Shown here piece after piece: positions 62,687-64,000 of a stretch of 64,000 bases of DNA. The notes beneath the pieces were generated by a model. The model was not told the origin of the DNA. It did no database searches and was given only the letters and a program-made list of their open reading frames with translations. The position numbers were made by a program, and so were the translations under genes. The stretch covers positions 62,001 through 126,000 of the forward strand of contig NZ_CP111047.1 of the NCBI RefSeq assembly GCF_026250525.1. The letters are read 5' to 3'. How positions within the stretch are numbered: position 1 is the stretch's first letter; each line of letters begins with the position of its first letter. Origin of the DNA: Chondrinema litorale (GTDB taxonomy: Bacteria; Bacteroidota; Bacteroidia; Cytophagales; Flammeovirgaceae).

Positions 62687-64000
62687 ATGAAGGAATCAAT
62701 CAAAATGTTGACTAACCAATATTTTAGTCTGCTAGCTTTCTTATTTTTACTAGCAGGTTGTGCTGGAAATACAAACAGTGGCGAAGAGTACACAGCCTAC
62801 TTGTTTACCTACTTTACAGGAAATGGTCCGGGTGAAGAAGCAATACGCTTTGCGTTAAGTGAAGATGGTTACAACTTTAAAGCACTGAATGATAATAAAG
62901 CCATTATCGATTCGAAGAAAATTAGTACTTCTGGTGGTGTGCGTGACCCGCATATTTTAAGAACTGCTGATGGAAAATCTTTCTATATGGTAGTTACAGA
63001 TTTATATGTGCCAGAAATGGGATGGAGCAATTATGCCATGGTGTTGATGAAATCTGATGATTTGATAAACTGGACAAGTTCAGTAGTAAACATACCAGAA
63101 ACTTATAAAGATGAGTTTGGTGATGTGTATCGCGTTTGGGCACCACAAACCATTTACGACGAAAACACTGGTAAATACATGATCTACTTCTCTATGAAAC
63201 AAGGAGAAGACCCAGACAAAATCTATTATGCTTATGCAAATAAAGATTTTACAGCTTTAGAATCTGCACCTAAGCAATTGTATTATCCGCCAGTAGAGAG
63301 CAACAACAAGGCTTGTATCGATGGAGATATTATCTATAAAGATGGTAAATATCACCTATTCCATAAAGCAGAAGATGGGCAACCGGGAATTAAACTAGCT
63401 ATTTCAGATAGTCTTACTTCTGGTTATAAACTAGTAAGTAACGATAGAGTTGATAAAGAAAAAGACCCTGTTGAAGGCAGTGGTATTTTTAAGCTCAATA
63501 ATTCAGACGAATGGATTTTGATGTACGATCTTTATACAAAAGGTGGTTATCAGTTTACTAAAAGTAAAGACCTTAAAAACTTCACAGTAATTGACGAAGA
63601 TGTGAAAATGAATTTCCATCCGAGGCATGGTACTGTAATGCCAATTACTCAGACAGAACTAAAGAGGTTGTTAGCAAAGTGGGCTACTTTCGACGATCCT
63701 ATTATTACAGCAAATTCGGAAAAGCTTAAGAAGATCAATGTGTACATTAATGGAAAGAAAAAGAAAATTCATTTGCCAGTAAAAATCGGTACTGATCTTT
63801 CTAAATTCAACCCTGAGTTTTCAGCATTTACAGGTTTTTCAATTACTCCAGCAGGGGCTCAAGATTTTAGCAACGGCCCGGTTGAGTACACCATTAGCAT
63901 AGATGAAAAAGGCTCGGAGAAATTTGAAGTAACCGCTTCTGAAGATCACAATCCAGTGTTAGAGGGATACTATGCAGACCCAGATATTCTTTATTCTGAA
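62687..64000 (+). CDS. tandem GH43-like lipoprotein, cut by the right edge
   Basis: The open frame starts at ATG 62687, one base after the stop codon of the GH51 gene, and runs to the window edge (438 codons, no stop). A lipoprotein signal ends in LLAGC (Cys at about 25). Residues 30-310 form a first five-bladed-propeller region (GGVRDPHILRTADGKSFYMV, VYRVWAPQTIYDENTGKYMI, VEGSGIFKLNNSDEWILMYD), a small linker or beta-domain region follows (about 330-420), and the end shows VLEGYYADPDILYSE, the start of a second GH43 domain (ADPDI motif). The layout suggests arabinan- or arabinoside-acting propellers in tandem. The first propeller keeps an Asp (RDPHI) at the catalytic-base position. It is incomplete, so total length is unknown. 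Confidence 0.8.
   Translation, partial: MKESIKMLTNQYFSLLAFLFLLAGCAGNTNSGEEYTAYLFTYFTGNGPGEEAIRFALSEDGYNFKALNDNKAIIDSKKISTSGGVRDPHILRTADGKSFYMVVTDLYVPEMGWSNYAMVLMKSDDLINWTSSVVNIPETYKDEFGDVYRVWAPQTIYDENTGKYMIYFSMKQGEDPDKIYYAYANKDFTALESAPKQLYYPPVESNNKACIDGDIIYKDGKYHLFHKAEDGQPGIKLAISDSLTSGYKLVSNDRVDKEKDPVEGSGIFKLNNSDEWILMYDLYTKGGYQFTKSKDLKNFTVIDEDVKMNFHPRHGTVMPITQTELKRLLAKWATFDDPIITANSEKLKKINVYINGKKKKIHLPVKIGTDLSKFNPEFSAFTGFSITPAGAQDFSNGPVEYTISIDEKGSEKFEVTASEDHNPVLEGYYADPDILYSE

Noticed and set aside
1..64000. CRISPR arrays, tRNA and rRNA genes
   Set aside because: No regularly spaced direct repeats of CRISPR type were found, and no tRNA cloverleaf or rRNA signature was recognised by eye; a covariance-model scan would settle the tRNA question.

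Overview
The window comes from the chromosome of an AT-rich member of the Bacteroidota, most likely a marine or soil Cytophagales-type bacterium. The evidence is the gene content: two SusC/SusD pairs, a hybrid two-component system of the Bacteroidota type, an ECF sigma/FecR pair, a BlaI/M56 pair, FtsX-type permeases with the N-terminal signature found in Cytophagales genomes, near absence of Shine-Dalgarno sequences, and promoters that fit the TTG...TAnnTTTG pattern. No rRNA, tRNA or CRISPR array was seen.

Layout. Positions 1-6324 hold the tail of a DinD-like gene, a small secreted protein, an autoregulated BlaI repressor with its M56 membrane protease, a double NTF2-like secreted protein, a membrane GAF/PAS sensor without an output domain, and a thioredoxin-fold protein. 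Positions 6860-12838 encode a giant alpha-2-macroglobulin-like protein with a carboxypeptidase-regulatory plus TonB-plug module in its middle. A palindromic intergenic repeat, a DinB-like gene and a complete ISAs1-type insertion sequence (13773-14981, with an 11-bp target duplication covering a stop codon) follow. Then come a membrane-anchored unknown, a GNAT acetyltransferase, a TfoX-N protein and an NAD(P)-binding epimerase-like protein.

Positions 17621-28088 are a first polysaccharide-utilisation-type locus (PUL 1): ECF sigma factor, FecR anti-sigma, structured leader, STN-containing SusC, SusD and a GH2 beta-galactosidase-like enzyme. The STN domain of SusC, the FecR protein and the sigma factor form a predicted surface-to-nucleus signalling chain that would switch on the uptake genes when substrate binds.

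Positions 28150-37850 hold four tandem paralogous FtsX/MacB-type permeases on the minus strand, with no ATPase beside them. Three of the four carry the same upstream pair of TTTGCAG direct repeats spaced exactly 21 bp. Next to them, on the plus strand, a Gfo/Idh/MocA oxidoreductase with a Tat-like signal and a DUF1080 lipoprotein make a likely 3-keto-glycoside cleavage pair. A broken S41 peptidase pseudogene, an MscS-type channel and a membrane lipoprotein of unknown function separate this from PUL 2.

PUL 2 (44681 to the right edge) has a divergent hybrid two-component regulator, SusC, SusD, GH2, GH30, GH43, GH51-type arabinofuranosidase and a tandem GH43 protein cut by the window edge. The enzyme set (beta-galactosidase, GH30 of the endo-beta-1,6-galactanase kind, arabinofuranosidases) suggests a type II arabinogalactan or a similar arabinose-decorated galactan. 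Hairpins after SusD and between GH30 and GH43 may tune expression along the operon.
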